From Nymphaea colorata (Eukaryota > Streptophyta > Magnoliopsida > Nymphaeales > Nymphaeaceae): DNA of 64,000 nt. The first letter of the stretch is position 1. The number at the start of each line of letters is the position of its first letter. The translations under genes were made by a program, and so were the position numbers. Shown piece by piece: positions 36,401 to 49,073 of this stretch. The notes under the pieces are model-generated. The model was not told where the DNA came from and did no database searches. It was given only the letters and a program-made list of their open reading frames with translations. Where the stretch lies: contig NC_045142.1 of NCBI RefSeq assembly GCF_008831285.2, positions 3,043,001 through 3,107,000 on the forward strand. Direction: 5' to 3'.

Positions 36401-37974
36401 AAGATCAGTTTGGATTTAGATTTGAAATCAATTTCGAATGGCTATCTTTTATCCAACATTTATACAAATCTAAAAGATGGTTTTCAGTACATTATAATGC
36501 ACATAGTTCACATTTGGTTGTGTACTTAAGGGATTCAATTGTGAATCTGAAGGTCTAATTGAGAAAAGATTTGGGTTGTAAATTGAAAAAGTTATGCTCT
36601 ATATTTTACTTTATTCATGTTTGAATCCAAATAGATACACATCCATGATAACAAAACAGAGCCTTCTAGGTAAAATAGACGGAGAAAAAGTATTTTATCA
36701 TAACATTCAACTAAAAACAAAAATTCTTCATTTTCAGATCTGCTTTCGGTGCCTTGAAAATATATCAGCCTCTATGAAAGTCCCTTTCGGACCCGCTGCA
36801 ACAAAACAAACCTTGATTTCATGCACTTGGACATACATATAATTATCATAAAATATGCAGGAAAAAGAAAAAAAAACAAATCAATTGTCAATTTGGATAT
36901 TACTTGCATAAAACTAAAGCAAATTCAGTCTCAAGCTTCCAAAATTAGGTTAACTTGTTCATCTGAGTATCTATCACAGACAACTTGTCCACTACCCACT
37001 TACACGTAATCGTCCACTACCACATTCACCTACCACTGGGGTTAGGTCATACCAACTCTTCACTCTCATGCATTTCTTTTCTTCCTAGTCACAAAAATCT
37101 CAACCACAAAGCAACGTATAAGATTAATGTATAGTAATATTAATGACAAGTGACAATGTTTCTATCTGATCGCTTCGGAGTTCTGGTGGGAAACGGTGCG
37201 AGGAAAAGTAGAACGCTGCCACCATTGATTGACAAGACGACCGAAAGAGTGTCTGTTTAACTACCAAAGAAAATAACAGGAATGAATTTCCAGGAGTCGA
37301 TGATGTCATGTTAAGTTCCAAGAAAATTTCATTTGAGTTGGCTTCTGGTAGGGAATGATATTTTGATAATTTATTTAAAAGAAAGTCCTCCATAGACATT
37401 TTATTTCTTTATTTTCAATTTTGTCCTTACATGAAATTTTCTTTTTTCGGTGTGATTTAAGAGTATTTTAGTTATTAACCATACTGACACACGAAAAGTC
37501 ATGCATCAGTACGATGCATATGACCAAGTCGGTTTGGTAGGTGGTTGGTGGATCGGTCAACCCGGTTTCGTTCTTGTCAAAGTTTGGCCAATGTGAGGAA
37601 GAAAGAAACTGAAGGCAGCTTCAGTCTATGTGAGAATTCAATTGGAAAGAGATCGAGCATGCAACAAATATAAACTCAAGAAAAAACAAGGGGTTTGGGT
37701 TTGATTAATATTCTATACTCGATGTCCATAATACGATTTGATTTGTCTAAAATTCAAATTTGGATTTGGATGTTAATTTGAAAATCAGATTGGGATTGTG
37801 AATTTGGATTTTGGATCCGGATATGGTATAGATTTTTCTTCATCCGAATTCAAATATGCATATGAAATCTGGATATATAGTTCGAAAAAACAGATACGGT
37901 AAATAAAGTATATGTCTGATTTGAATCTGATCGTTGACATCCCTACCGTGAAGTTTGAAATAGTTCTTTGAAGG
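31348..37974. other. Promoter of PHT4;5-1 and long AT-rich intergenic region
   Basis: No gene is seen. Near 31380-31700 two diverged copies of a GGGTAGCGTTT...CATCAACAA-AGAGA segment form the 5' UTR or promoter. At 32560-32650 a ~45-bp unit (CATATATATACAAAAATTCTG) is duplicated. Around 34205-34400 lies an AT-rich piece resembling the GGAGC-ended MITE family. Between about 35400 and 35800 a pyrimidine-rich segment with AACCAAACAAATTTG and CACCCAAACACATTT recurs about twice. The remainder is AT-rich without recognisable structure. Confidence 0.5.
33336..33400. repeat. (AT)n microsatellite
   Basis: About 32 uninterrupted AT dinucleotides. Apparent Ile/Tyr-rich open frames across it on both strands are artefacts of the repeat. 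Confidence 0.95.
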
Positions 37975-38104
37975 GTTATTTGGCAACAACAACAACACAT
38001 AATATTACTGTCTCATGAATCTGCCCAAAAAATTGAGTAAATTTATGGAACACGATAATAAGTGCCATATGAATCTGGACCCTGGAGTAGATTGATTGCA
38101 TAAT

Positions 38105-39839
38105 AACAGTGTGTTACAATTGTCCAATAGACTTTCTGGGAAGCATTTGACAACATAACAATTTGTTACTATTTCATGAATGCGACTTAATGTTGTTCCA
38201 GTTGTCCAATAGACTTTCTGGGAAGCATTTGACAACATAACAGTTTGTTACTATTTCATGAATGCGACTTAATGTTGTTCCAGTTATCCAATACACTTTC
38301 TGGGAAGCATTTGACAACATAACAGTTTGCTACTATTTCATGAATGCGACTTAATGTTGTTACAGTTGTCCAATAGACTTTCTAGGAAGCATTTGACAAA
38401 TAACAGTTTGTTACTATTTCATGAATGCGACTTAATGTTGTTACAGTTGTCCAATAGACTTTCTGGGAAGCATTTGACAACATAACAGTTTGTTACTATT
38501 TCATGAATGCGACTTAATGTTGTTACTGTTGTCCAATAGACTTTCTGGGAAGCATTTGACAAATAACAGTTTGTTACTATTTCACGAATGCGAATTAATG
38601 TTGTTACAGTTGTCCAATAGACTTTCTGGGAAGCATTTGACAACATAACTGTTTGTTACTATTTCATTAATGCGACTTAATGTTGTTACTGTTGTCCAAT
38701 AGACTTTATTGGAAGCATTTGACAACATAACAGTTTTGTTACTATTTCACGAATGCGACTTAATGTTGTTCTAGTTGTCCAATAGACGTTCTGGGAAGCA
38801 TTTGACAACATAACAGTTTGTTACTATTTCATGAATGTGACTTAATGTTGTCACAGTTGTCCAATAGACCTTCTGGGAATCATTTGACAACATAATAGTT
38901 TATTACTATTTCATGAATGTGACTTAATGTTGTTACAGTTGTCCAATAGACTTTCTGGGAAGCATTTGACAACATAACACTTTGTTACTATTTCATGAAT
39001 GTGACTTAATGTTGTTACAGTTGTCCAATAGACGTTCTGGGAAGCATTTGATAACATTACAGTTTGTTACTATTTCATGAATGCGACTTAATGTTGTCCC
39101 AGTTGTTCAATAAACTTTCTGGAAAGCATTTTACAACATAACAGTTTGTTACTATTTCATGAATGCGATTTAATGTTGTTCCAGTTGTCCAATAGACTTT
39201 TTGGGAAGCATTTGACAACATAACAGTTTGTTACTATTTAATAAATACGACTTAATGTTGTTCCAGTTGTTCAATAGACCTTCTGAAAAATATTTGACAA
39301 CATAACAAATTGTTACTATTTCATGAATGCGACTTAATGTTGTTACTGTTGTCTAATAGACTTTATTGGAAGCATTTGACAACATAATAGTTTTGTTACT
39401 ATTTCACGAATGCGACTTAATGTTGTTCTAGTTGTCCAATAGACGTTCTGGGAAGCATTTGACAACATAACAGTTTGTTACTATTTCATGAATGCGACTT
39501 AATGTTGTTCCAGTTGTCCAATAAACTTTCTGGGAAGCATTTGACAACATAACAGTTTGTTACTATTTCATGAATGCGACTTAATGTTGTTCCAGTTGTC
39601 CAATAAACTTTCTGGGAAGCATTTGACAACATAACAGTTTGTTACTATTTAATGGATACGAGTTAATGTTGTTCCAGTTGTCCAATAGACCTTCTGGGAA
39701 GCATTTGACAACATAACAGTTTGTTACTATTTCATAAATGTGACTTATTGTTGTTTCAGTTGTCCAATAGACTTTCTGAGAAGCATTTGACAACATAACA
39801 GTTTGTTACTATTTCATGAATGCGACTTAATGTTGTTCC
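38105..39839. repeat. 82-bp minisatellite, about 21 units
   Basis: The unit runs from ACTTAATGTTGTTCCAGTTG through GACTTTCTGGGAAGCATTTG and CATAACAGTTTGTTACTAT to TTCATGAATGCG. Units differ by point changes and small deletions (for example loss of ACAAC). The left edge (37975-38104) holds a single MITE-like sequence with matching words (TTTGGCAACAACA, TACTGTCTCATGAATCTG), suggesting that the array expanded from such an element. Three further units follow at 41478-41735. Confidence 0.92.
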
Positions 39840-41477
39840 TGTCTCTGTCACCTGGGTGCTTTCAGTTTGTGCCCGCACCCAACGCATTTCGGGTGCGGGT
39901 GCAGGTGCGGGCGTGGGTGCGCTTGTGGTGCGCACCCAAAAGGTCAAACGTGAGTCAGGTGCGGTCAGCCGCACCTGACTGAATTCATCCATGGACGCGC
40001 ACCCGGCTCGCGTCAAACATGAGTCTGGTGTAGTCAAACCAAACTTGCCCTTTTTCGTCCACTTTTTGGGTGTTTTAATTTTTACATGATATTAAGTTTA
40101 GCTAGGGCACGAGAAGTTCTCTCCCTCTCACGCTCAGCTTCTCTTATCTGATTCTCTCCCTCTCGGCCTCTCTCTATTCCGGTGGTCCCTCTCTCTGCGA
40201 CGCTTGGGGAACTCGCTGCTCCCTCTCTCTACGGCACTGCTCCTTCTCTTTGCAGCCTGCGCTACTCCGGCCTCCGGGTGCTCCATCTCTCTGCGCTGCG
40301 TTCGGATTTGGGTAAACTCTCTCTCTCACTCTTTGCAGCGTATTCTATTTCTGCTTTTTATTGTTTGATGTTGCTCCCTCTCTCTGCGCTGCTCCCTTCT
40401 CTCTACGTTGTTCCTTCTCTCTGCGCTCCTACTGCAACTCCAGTTGAACCCTGCATTCAATATGTAAGCAGGCTCTTGAATCGATGCACATGGGAAGAGA
40501 GGGAAGTAGGATTTGGCCATGGACGAAGGGGAAGAGAGGGGAGGGAAAAGAAGGGGAAACGGGCGTCGGTGGAGGAGGAGACAAAGGGAAAGACGGTGAA
40601 AAATGGGAAACCTCTCTCTCGTACATTGTAAGTTTAGAACCACCACCTCGTTGCCATTATCAATACCAAAATCACGATTTTGGGTTTCAATTTACTACCT
40701 CTGTTATCATATCATAAAGTTAAACAGACAAACATAATTTCTGGTGGTGATGAAGTCCTTATGTGTGACTACAATGTCATCCTATGTAGGTCTTTAGTGT
40801 CAACAGCTCTATAAACACTGAAATTGGATTCTTGAAGGAAAAAAATGTTAGTTTATCTGAATTATATATAAGATTTTCTTTGTGGGAGTTCTTAACTTTG
40901 TTGGTCTTATAACGCTTATGTTTTTTGCAAGCCTTGTACTTTTACAGTGAGATTAAACATAGAAAAAATGCTTAAATCTTGCTGTTTTTTTTTTTCTATA
41001 TTCATGTCCGGCTTGTATATATTGTGGAGTTTTCATGTCCATCTTGTATATGAGTTTACTTATGCTTACAACAAAAATCCAGTTTTCTTTGATTAAATAG
41101 GTAGCACTATAGCAGCACCGTTGAGCATTGCATTTTATTGTTACAGTCATGACTAACACTAACAACATTTGCTTGAGATTGCACTTTGGTGTCTTATTTG
41201 TTTTTTTAAATTGCTTATAAGTTATAGGTTTGCATCACATAGATAATACCTTTTGCTGATAGGTTTTCATGAGAGAGATAATATCTTTTTTATCTAATCT
41301 GACTTGTTTAAGGAGGCCTTTGCTTTTAATGATTTTAATAATTTTGTGGTTTATATTATTATATTTAAAAAACAATAAAATACTCTCACCGCACCGTCGC
41401 ACCTAAATTTTTTGAGATGTGCCGCACCGGCACCAGCACTCGCACCGGCACCAGCACCCTGCACTCAGGTGACATAG
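39840..41477. mobile_element. 1.64-kb TIR element inserted in the minisatellite
   Basis: The insertion interrupts a unit and is flanked by GTTCC on both sides (39835-39839 and 41478-41482). The left end TGTCTCTGTCACCTGGGTGC and the right end GCACTCAGGTGACATAG share the inverted core TGTCACCTGxGTGC. Both ends carry GGTGCGGGTGC-type GC-rich subterminal repeats. Inside is a C/T-rich stretch (40120-40420) with CTCCCTCTCTCTGCG words, then AT-rich DNA. No transposase is seen, so it is non-autonomous. The frame 40182-40631 is low-complexity and unlikely to be coding. Confidence 0.7.
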
Positions 41478-41735
41478 GTTCCAGTTGTCCAATAGACTTT
41501 TTGGAAAGCATTTGACAACATAACAGTTTGTTGCTATTTCATGAATGCGACTTAATGTTGTTCCAGTTGTCTAATAAACTTTCTTAGAATCATTTGACAA
41601 GATAAGAGTTTGTTACTATTTCATGAATGCGACTTAATGTTGTTCCAAGTGTCCAATAGACTTTTTGGGAAACAATTGACAACATAACAGTTTGTTACTA
41701 TTTCATGAATACAACTTAATATTTGGAACAAATTC
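41478..41735. repeat. Minisatellite remainder, three units
   Basis: Continuation of the 82-bp array after the inserted element, more diverged at its right edge (CATGAATACAACTTAAT). Unique sequence then runs to the 3' end of the second PHT4;5 gene. Confidence 0.85.
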
Positions 41736-42237
41736 ACAAAACGTCAGAGTCTGTCGGGGCACACAGCGGGAGTTGTCTTTCATTGGCGGCCATGATTTCA
41801 TTGGTGGCCATGATTGGACAGAGCTCAAGATGATTGGATGATTTCAACTAGATAACTAGATAAGAGAGAGGGAGAGAGAGAGATTAGATATTCCATTTTG
41901 GGCACCAACTATCATTCGCTTACAGGATCACGTTGATCAAATCAACTAACAAACAATAATTATAAAGAATTACTTCGTTTAATGATGTCAGAGAGGACCC
42001 GCCAGAATATTGGTTGTAGCAATAAGTCGCCGGAGTTTTGTTTCAGGCAAAAGTCATTCTCGAAGGAATTACACAAAAAAAAAACTATTTTATTTACTAC
42101 TTCAAAATAAAATTTCACCTCCCCACCGTGTACTTTCCATTGGCCAGAGAAACAGCCATTAATGTCGCACAAAATTCAAGCTGCCGACAGAGCAGAACAT
42201 GAATCTATACTGTAGAAATGAGATTTTCCTGAGGACT

Positions 42238-42888
42238 CTAGAAGACTCGATCCGCTGTGGCGAAGAGGTTCCAGAAAATGGTGGCTGCGAAGTAGATACC
42301 CGCAGTTACGGTCAGGAAAGCCTGGAAGGATCCCAGCCACTTCACGAAGTAGCCGGTGCCGATGGTGCTCACTATGGCTGCCAATGTTCCGGCAGAATTC
42401 GTGATCCCTGATGGAAGAACATGAAAGTTATGATAACCAGGGAGTCCGGAAAATCTGGTTAAGAAACACTAGTTATAAAATTTTAAATTTTTAAGCGATG
42501 CCCAATATGTAAATAAATAAAATTTCTCTTAAATATTGATATTAAAATATAATTTTTTTGTCTGTTTATATAGACAGTTGCCCACAGAATTATTAAGTGT
42601 GCTTTTGTATTGATGATTGAGGGTATTTTAAATTATTTTTTTGTTTCTAATTATTTATGTATAAGATTTTAGTTATTTTTTCGTTTCTAACTTAAGGAAA
42701 CTGCTTAGTGCTAAATTTTAGTTATTTACTTTGAAGAACAGCAAAGGAGTAGTTAAAGATAAACTTAATTTTTGCATTTTTAAGTGGTTTGAAGCATCGG
42801 AACAAAAAAGAAAATGTTAATTGGCATGATTTAGATGCATGAAGTTGCAGAGTTAACGTAGAAACATGTAAACAGTTTTTTGTCATAA

Positions 42889-42926
<38 letters not shown>

Positions 42927-45358
42927 ATATCTATATATATATATATATCTTAGATTTCAGACCGTTTTTCCTTTGACCTTTTAAGTTTTTGCTAAAAGAT
43001 ATTCTAAACAAAATAAAAGCATCCTACCATGTTTACAAAAAAACTAGTTTGATGTAAAACAAAATAAAATACAATTAATTTTAGAAAAAAGATTAACTTG
43101 ATATATATTTTAAGATTCGAACGCAATAGAAACGCCTTAATTACTGTATGATATATATATATAGTGATTGTTCTTGTTCTATAAAAATATTGCAAGATTG
43201 TATGAGGGAAAGAAAGAACATACCATGCAAGAATCCAGCGTATTGGGGAGCAATATCCTGATCAGATCGCCAAAAGGGACAAAGAAAAAGAAATGAGGAT
43301 TTATTGCAACCCACCACTCAAATAAAACCCAAAGGATATACATATATATATACCTGCATATTGAGCATGAAGCCGGCCTGGCTGAAGGAGCTGAGACTAA
43401 GTCCTATGGTCAACCATATTGCTGCTGCGGTGGGCGACTGGGCTTGGTTCAAGCATAGCAGGGACACGCCCGGTCCGACGAACCCAATTGACTGGGGATA
43501 GTTCAATCAAACAAGCAATTTCATGTTAGTGACAAGGTTGGCCAGATCCAATTGGCATGTCTTGTTCCCAATGTCTATGGAACTCATCAGCGCATTCATA
43601 TTTAAGAAATGGAAGGGTAAAATTCGACTGGGTCAGGTTTGCTTGGTCAAGTCGAGCTAGAGCTCGCCATGGCGGTCAATGGCTCAAGCAAGCTCGAGCA
43701 CCTGAGACCAACCAACGCAGAGCAGGTGTCCGCGTACGACTTGGCAATTGTGAAAATCAGAGACACGATGCAAGGAGATACGACACGACGCGACACGAGG
43801 AAAAAGAAGGGGAAGAACCTGAAGCTCACCTGCATTATCTTGCGCACTTGGGTGACTGGGTAGCGTGATTGGAGCGTGTCGGAGACCCACCCTGCGACGT
43901 AGCCGGAAAGAGCCATCATCCCCCATGGAATCGCACTGAACCAGGCAGCTTGCTTTAGGTTGACGTCGAAGACCTAATTAGAACAAAGGAAACAATTCTC
44001 ATGATCAATTTCGGATGCTAATTCGATCAACTAAGCATCAAACAAATCTACAAGTCTTGTAGCCCCAAGGTTCACATACCTTGCTTCGGGATCTATTAGA
44101 GTCCAGAGAATGAGAATGAGTTTACTAGGTCGTGATAACAACCATGAAATTTGAACCTCATACCCCTTTGAAGTGGACCGTCTTGCCACCCAATGCATTA
44201 CTATCCCCTTGGAGCTGATATTATTAATTTTATAGTTACTATTTACTAGAGGAGTAAAAATCAGTTAGTGAATCGGGTTGCGGATTCAATGAGTCGTCCA
44301 ATTGAATGATTCAGCTGAATCGGTTGTGAATCGGTCAAAAATATCATCAAAAAATTCTTTTTTGAGAAAAATAAATGAAAAAATTTGTAGAAAGTCATTA
44401 AAATATAAAATACTTAAAATATTAACAAATAATTTAAAGTTAACACACTAATCTGCCTCCAAAATCAAGTCGATTTAACACCAATTAGATTCAAATTAGC
44501 TGGTTCAGCCAATTTTAACAACATTTACGAGTTAACAGATCAACAACATGAAATTTATCCAAAAAAAGTTTAAGTTTGCATTTGATTTTACAATTTCATG
44601 GACAGAAATTTTTTTCCCCTCCTAATCAAGGTTGTTGAGGTAATTATCGCTACCAAGAAGTACTTTAGCTTCTAGACAAGCTTTTGTCACAGACAAGAAC
44701 AGGCCAACTAAAACAATCTATGACGTCATTGCATGCGTCACTACATTGGACCTAAATTCTTTTACGAAAACACTGCCACAAATATTAGTAATTTACAAAA
44801 GGGTGCCTGTACTTCTAACTATTACACAATTTGCCTTCTTTATATGAATGTAGTCCAAATAAAGACATGAGTGACTTAACTTATAAGGCTGATTTTTTCC
44901 TATGCTAACCTTGATTAAACCATGAAGCAAGATTTCTAGTTACCATGGTATCAGTGACGAACCAGAAGCCTAGACTCCTCCTTTTCTCTTGTTACTAGGG
45001 TCCGAGGCTGCGTCAGCTTGCGCATGAGACTGTTGCCTTTGAGAATCGAATCAAGGACTAACCTTTTACCAGTTGTTGATCCAACTCGCTATGTCAAATC
45101 TGCTAAAGGCCTCTAATTACTATGGTAAAACTAAAGATTTATTTAATATATATAGCATTTAGAATATGAGTTCTTCTGAATATATCATTTGTTTATTTAC
45201 TAATGTGTTTTATCAGTCAGATCTTATAGTTCACATTTCCAAAGATTTGACTCTTTATCTGCCTTTTTAGTTAACCTTTTTTTATGATCGTTGGCACATT
45301 CTATAAACACTTGATCTATTAGCAAGATAGTTGCGATCTTTGTTTTTCTCATATTCAG

Positions 45359-45425
<67 letters not shown>

Positions 45426-46283
45426 TAAATTCTTCATTGTTTAAATAGTATTTTCATATTGTGGGCGCTCTATGAATTGTTTGGTCATTACAATGTCATT
45501 TTTCATATCTAAATTAAACTTTTGATGGATGTGTCTCCGCTGCGATATTCGACCTATTGACAACTTGAAATCCCTAAACATCCATTCTAAATGTGTAGCA
45601 GAACTTTCAGTAATTAATTACGCAGAATTGTCAGAATTACTTACTGTTTTGAAGTACACCGGCATCCATGATAAAAGCACAAAGTATCCCTGCAAATTCA
45701 CAAAAGGAAAAAAAAAAATCAAATTTCTCAATTTCTTGTTCATCTATGGATTTAAAGTATCCTTGATTAAAAAGGAAGACAATTTCATGTTCAAACATCC
45801 CAGAGTTTTTTTTTTTTTCGTTTGGTGACATTAACACATTGATACTATGAATCTGCCAAAAAAAGTTGAAGAAGATTTATGAGACATTTGTTCGAGTGTT
45901 TCATGAATTTGTCTTGTTTTTTAGAGTATATTCATGAGACAATAACAATATGTTACTTCTTTGTCTTATTTTTTTTCATGAAACAATACCAATATGTTAC
46001 TGTTGCCAAACAGCCCCTAAAAACATTAATGGAAAATCAAAAGTTTTGAGTTCATGATCTTGGTGTCATGCCCTTAAATTTTGGACATGGTGTGAAAAGT
46101 GACCGAGTTCATGAATTCAAGTACTTAAAGGGTTTAGCTTCTGGTGAGCATGAAGCTAACAACCTGCCAGCCAGAAAAAAAAAAAAAAACATGGAGGTCC
46201 CACCATTTCCCCTTGTCCTTGAGGTGTTGAGCGTGCACTCAGGAGCGGAGCCAATGTAAGGCGCTTGGGTCCTCGCCCCACCT

Positions 46284-46339
<56 letters not shown>

Positions 46340-49073
46340 TTTCACTTCTTGTATATAAAATTTTGAAAAGTGATATTTTGGCTCTACTCAAAATTTAAAA
46401 ACTATAATTCAAGCCTTTTTATAAAAAAAATTCTCGCTTTGCCCCTAGGTACACCCATTAGAGTGTCTCAATCACATCGTTTACCGTCCAAATTATTATC
46501 AAAAACTAAGTTTATTAACTCAAATTGCATTTCTAAATTTCTTTGTGTTCACATTGAAGGAGAAGGTGTGAACTCACCCAATGGTTAGTAACGTTGGCAA
46601 AGATGATTGCCCATGTAGGCAACTTGGAGAGGAGGAGCCGGAGATCAGGCAGCTCCTTGGTCCTGGTCACTGATGCGTTCTTCCCCGCCTGGATGAGTTT
46701 GAGCTCAACTGGGTCGACCCGCGGGCTGTCGCGGGGGTCGCTGGTGACGCCTGGAACCCATAAGGACAGCCACAGGTAGCCAAGGGCTCCCCAGAGTGCA
46801 AAGGGTCCGGTGATCCCAAGCATTGCCATGAGAGGTGGAGTTGCAAGCAGGCCTATCAGGTTCCCCATGTGAAAGCCTCCCATTGAGATGCCGACTGCAC
46901 TGGCGCGTTCATTAGATGGAAACCACCTACAGATGTTGAACATTGATCTCCATCAACACTGCTTTCATGGCGCTTCTAAGATAAACTCGCAACAATTTAC
47001 GAGTTGAAATTAATGTTCTTTAACTTTTATTAGATCTTGATTAGTTTCTCTTATGTGTGCAGCTAACATGTAGCAAGGTTTCCTTATGGACGCCAACACA
47101 GCACTAGATCCTGGGGACAAGAGAAGGGGTGGTTTTAGGTTAAAGCCTCCTCCTGCTCACCTAATTAATGTTGTAAAGTTGGAAATGTAAGCCTAAGAAA
47201 TGAGGGTATAATCAATCATTATTTCTTTTGAAAATCATCTTTAAATAAATTTATAAAAACTTGATGAATCAGGTTGAGATGCATGTAGGGAGCCCACATT
47301 TAGCCAATAAATGAAGGGTAGGGAGCCCACATTCAGCCAACAAATGAAGGGACCCTATTTGATAGTATGGGATTTCATATATATATATATATATATATAA
47401 TTCATCTTTTGTGGGACCTACCATTTTAAAAAAAATTGGAAATTTGGAGCTGTAAATTTTAGATGTGCAAAATTCTCAAATCAGAAGTCCAATAAAAAGG
47501 GTGGAACTTCAAATCAAAGGCAAACAATTATACAACCTTATAAGTAGGATCTGAGCCAAAAAAAAATTTATGAGAAGAGCCGAATTAAAGTTTTTAAATT
47601 TTAACTAGAGTCGAAATATCATTTTTCAAAATTTTTATATAAAACAAATAAAATTTTATAAAACTTACATATAAATTTTAAAAAAATATTGAAATGAAGT
47701 CAGGCTCATGGGGGCCCTTCTTGAGCTCTGCCCCTGTTTACAAAACTTTTTTTTACTAGAAAGAGTGACTTGATCCAAGCCTTCAAATAATAATTTTAGA
47801 GAATCAGGAATGCTTTGAGAGAATCAGCAGGATTATTTGATCCTACCAACCAACAAAGAAGAACCGAAATTGCTTGACTCACCCAGATAGCATCTTATTC
47901 ATGCAAGGAATAGCGACGCCTTCGGCGAGGCCAAAGAGAACGCGGACGGCAAGAAGCATAGCAGTTGAATGGTTGGCAGCCCAGGGGGTGAGAAAGGATG
48001 CCAGCGACCAGACCGCTGCTCCCACTGCCATCACCCTCTTCCCTCCGTACAGATCCGCCATGGCTCCCCCTGCTATGGACGAGAAGAAGTAACCCCATAG
48101 AAATGAAGACTGCATGCAACAGAGTGACAAACCCAAATTAATTCAAGTCTCCAACCATTTATGTATCACTCAATGGTTTATGCAGCTATGTATAAATCCC
48201 ATCTCTCATGAATCATTTGAAGTATATACTTCTTATCTACCAGTCAAAATTTGCCCATAGATGCTAAGACTATTGTTTTGAGAAGTTAAATTCTTCTAGC
48301 TCCTCTTTATTTTGCATGCAGAAAAGAGAAAATTCAATCAGAAAGATGCAACGAAGGTTTGAAAAGTACTCTTACATTAATTTTCAGAAAAAAAAAGAGC
48401 CAAGAAAATTGATCACACAGAAAAATTTCTATATAGTGAAAGACAATTGTTGAGAAACGTGATTTCTGCTTGTGTTCGTGTTTCTGCTGGATACAGCTTC
48501 CTTCTGCAATTTTCTTTTAGCAAAAGAGGTGCTGAAGTTAAGATTGAGATGGTATGCAATTGAGTTCTGTTTTAATGGAGTAATCACCTGAACGATGCCC
48601 AAGAAGGCGCTGCTCCAGCCGTAGCGGGCGGCGAGGGGAACGACGGCAACAGACATGACGATCCTATTGGCATTGCAGAGCATCATAACGAAGGCTACCA
48701 TCGCCACCACCTTCACCCTCTCTGGAACCCTGCTGACGGCTTCCCTCTGTATGCTCTCCCCCTCCAGGCTCTGTGCTTTCGCCACCACTCCTCTCCTCCC
48801 CCCTGCCATCGGCGCACCATCGTCGGCGAAGCTGCCGGTCTTTACTTCCGGTCTGATCCGGCCAGAATGCTCCAGTCTGGTCCCGGAGAACCTGCTCTCT
48901 GCGCGCACCATCCGAATCCTGGGCATTGCGTTCTGCCAACTCCTTGTTCTTTGAAGGGCTGTGTTTAGTTTCAGGAAAGCATAGGAATAAGGCGAGGTGG
49001 AGAGGCCGGAAGGCGAGGGCGGCAAGATCGCCCACTTAAGCGGTGCTGCCGCCATTATTGGAGGCTCTTCCAA
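42238..49073 (-). CDS. PHT4;5: PHT4;5-type chloroplast anion/phosphate transporter, copy 2 (complete)
   Basis: Eight exons, 49073-48588, 48109-47883, 46926-46578, 45689-45645, 43973-43830, 43491-43354, 43257-43224 and 42407-42238, give 530 aa in phase. Six exons equal copy 1 in length; exon 1 differs by 12 bases and exon 5 by one codon. The N terminus differs from copy 1 but is again plastid transit-like. A second ATG six codons downstream is an alternative start. The transporter body keeps LCNANRIVMSVAVVPL, SSFLWGY, KLPTWAIIFANVTNHW, NLKQAAWFSAIPWG, FSQAGFMLNMQDIAPQY and GTLAAIVSTIGTGYF. The MFS loop 2-3 motif reads ADLYGGK, with Leu in place of the usual Arg. The C terminus is FATADRVF rather than FATGERVF. 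Intron 4 (1.67 kb) is enlarged by repeats. Confidence 0.9.
42891..42950. repeat. (CT)n-(AT)n compound microsatellite in PHT4;5-2 intron 7
   Basis: A CTCTCTCT run passes into ATCTATATAT and (AT)n. Confidence 0.9.
44135..44210 (-). repeat. SINE-like fragment in PHT4;5-2 intron 4
   Basis: On the minus strand TAGTAATGCATTGGGTGG resembles an A box and GAGGTTCAAATTTCATGG a B box, at tRNA-like spacing. It is likely the head of a tRNA-derived SINE. Confidence 0.35.
45020..45110 (-). repeat. Second SINE-like fragment in PHT4;5-2 intron 4
   Basis: The minus strand shows CATAGCGAGTTGGATCAAC as an A-box-like word and CTTGATTCGATTCTC as a B-box-like word. It lies ~900 bp from the other SINE-like piece in the same intron. 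Confidence 0.35.
45361..45422. repeat. (CT)n-(AT)n compound microsatellite in PHT4;5-2 intron 4
   Basis: Sixteen or so CT units run directly into about fifteen AT units. Confidence 0.95.
45840..46020. repeat. MITE-like piece in PHT4;5-2 intron 3
   Basis: Contains TTCATGAATTTGTCTTG, ATTCATGAGACAATAACAAT and TGTTACTGTTGCCAAACAGC, words shared with the dispersed family near 22900, 37975, 49455 and 57575. It ends in CCAAACAGCCCC, a common plant MITE terminus. Confidence 0.4.
46240..46450. mobile_element. Putative MITE of the GGAGC-ended family, containing (AT)n
   Basis: It begins CAGGAGCGGAGCC, includes an (AT)n run (46285-46333), then an AT-rich body with AAAATTTTGAAAAGTGATATT, and ends near TTTGCCCCTA. 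The body resembles the pieces at 34205-34400 and 47540-47730. The target duplication is not clear. Confidence 0.4.

Noticed and set aside
38005-39796. Repeated minus-strand frames starting MLSNASQKVYW
   Set aside because: They are the 82-bp minisatellite read in one frame; stops recur with the unit and there is no gene context.
38105-39839. CRISPR-like array
   Set aside because: The whole 82-bp unit repeats with no unique spacers, and the window is a plant genome; it is a minisatellite.
40182-40631. 149-codon plus-strand frame inside the minisatellite insertion
   Set aside because: It is composed of CTCCCTCTCTC-type repeats on one side and GA-rich repeats on the other; low complexity, no motif, and an overlapping antisense frame.
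44945-44962. TGGTATCAGTGACGAACC as a retroelement primer-binding site
   Set aside because: Only the first nine bases match the usual TGGTATCAGAGC initiator-tRNA site, and no LTR or polymerase sequence is nearby.
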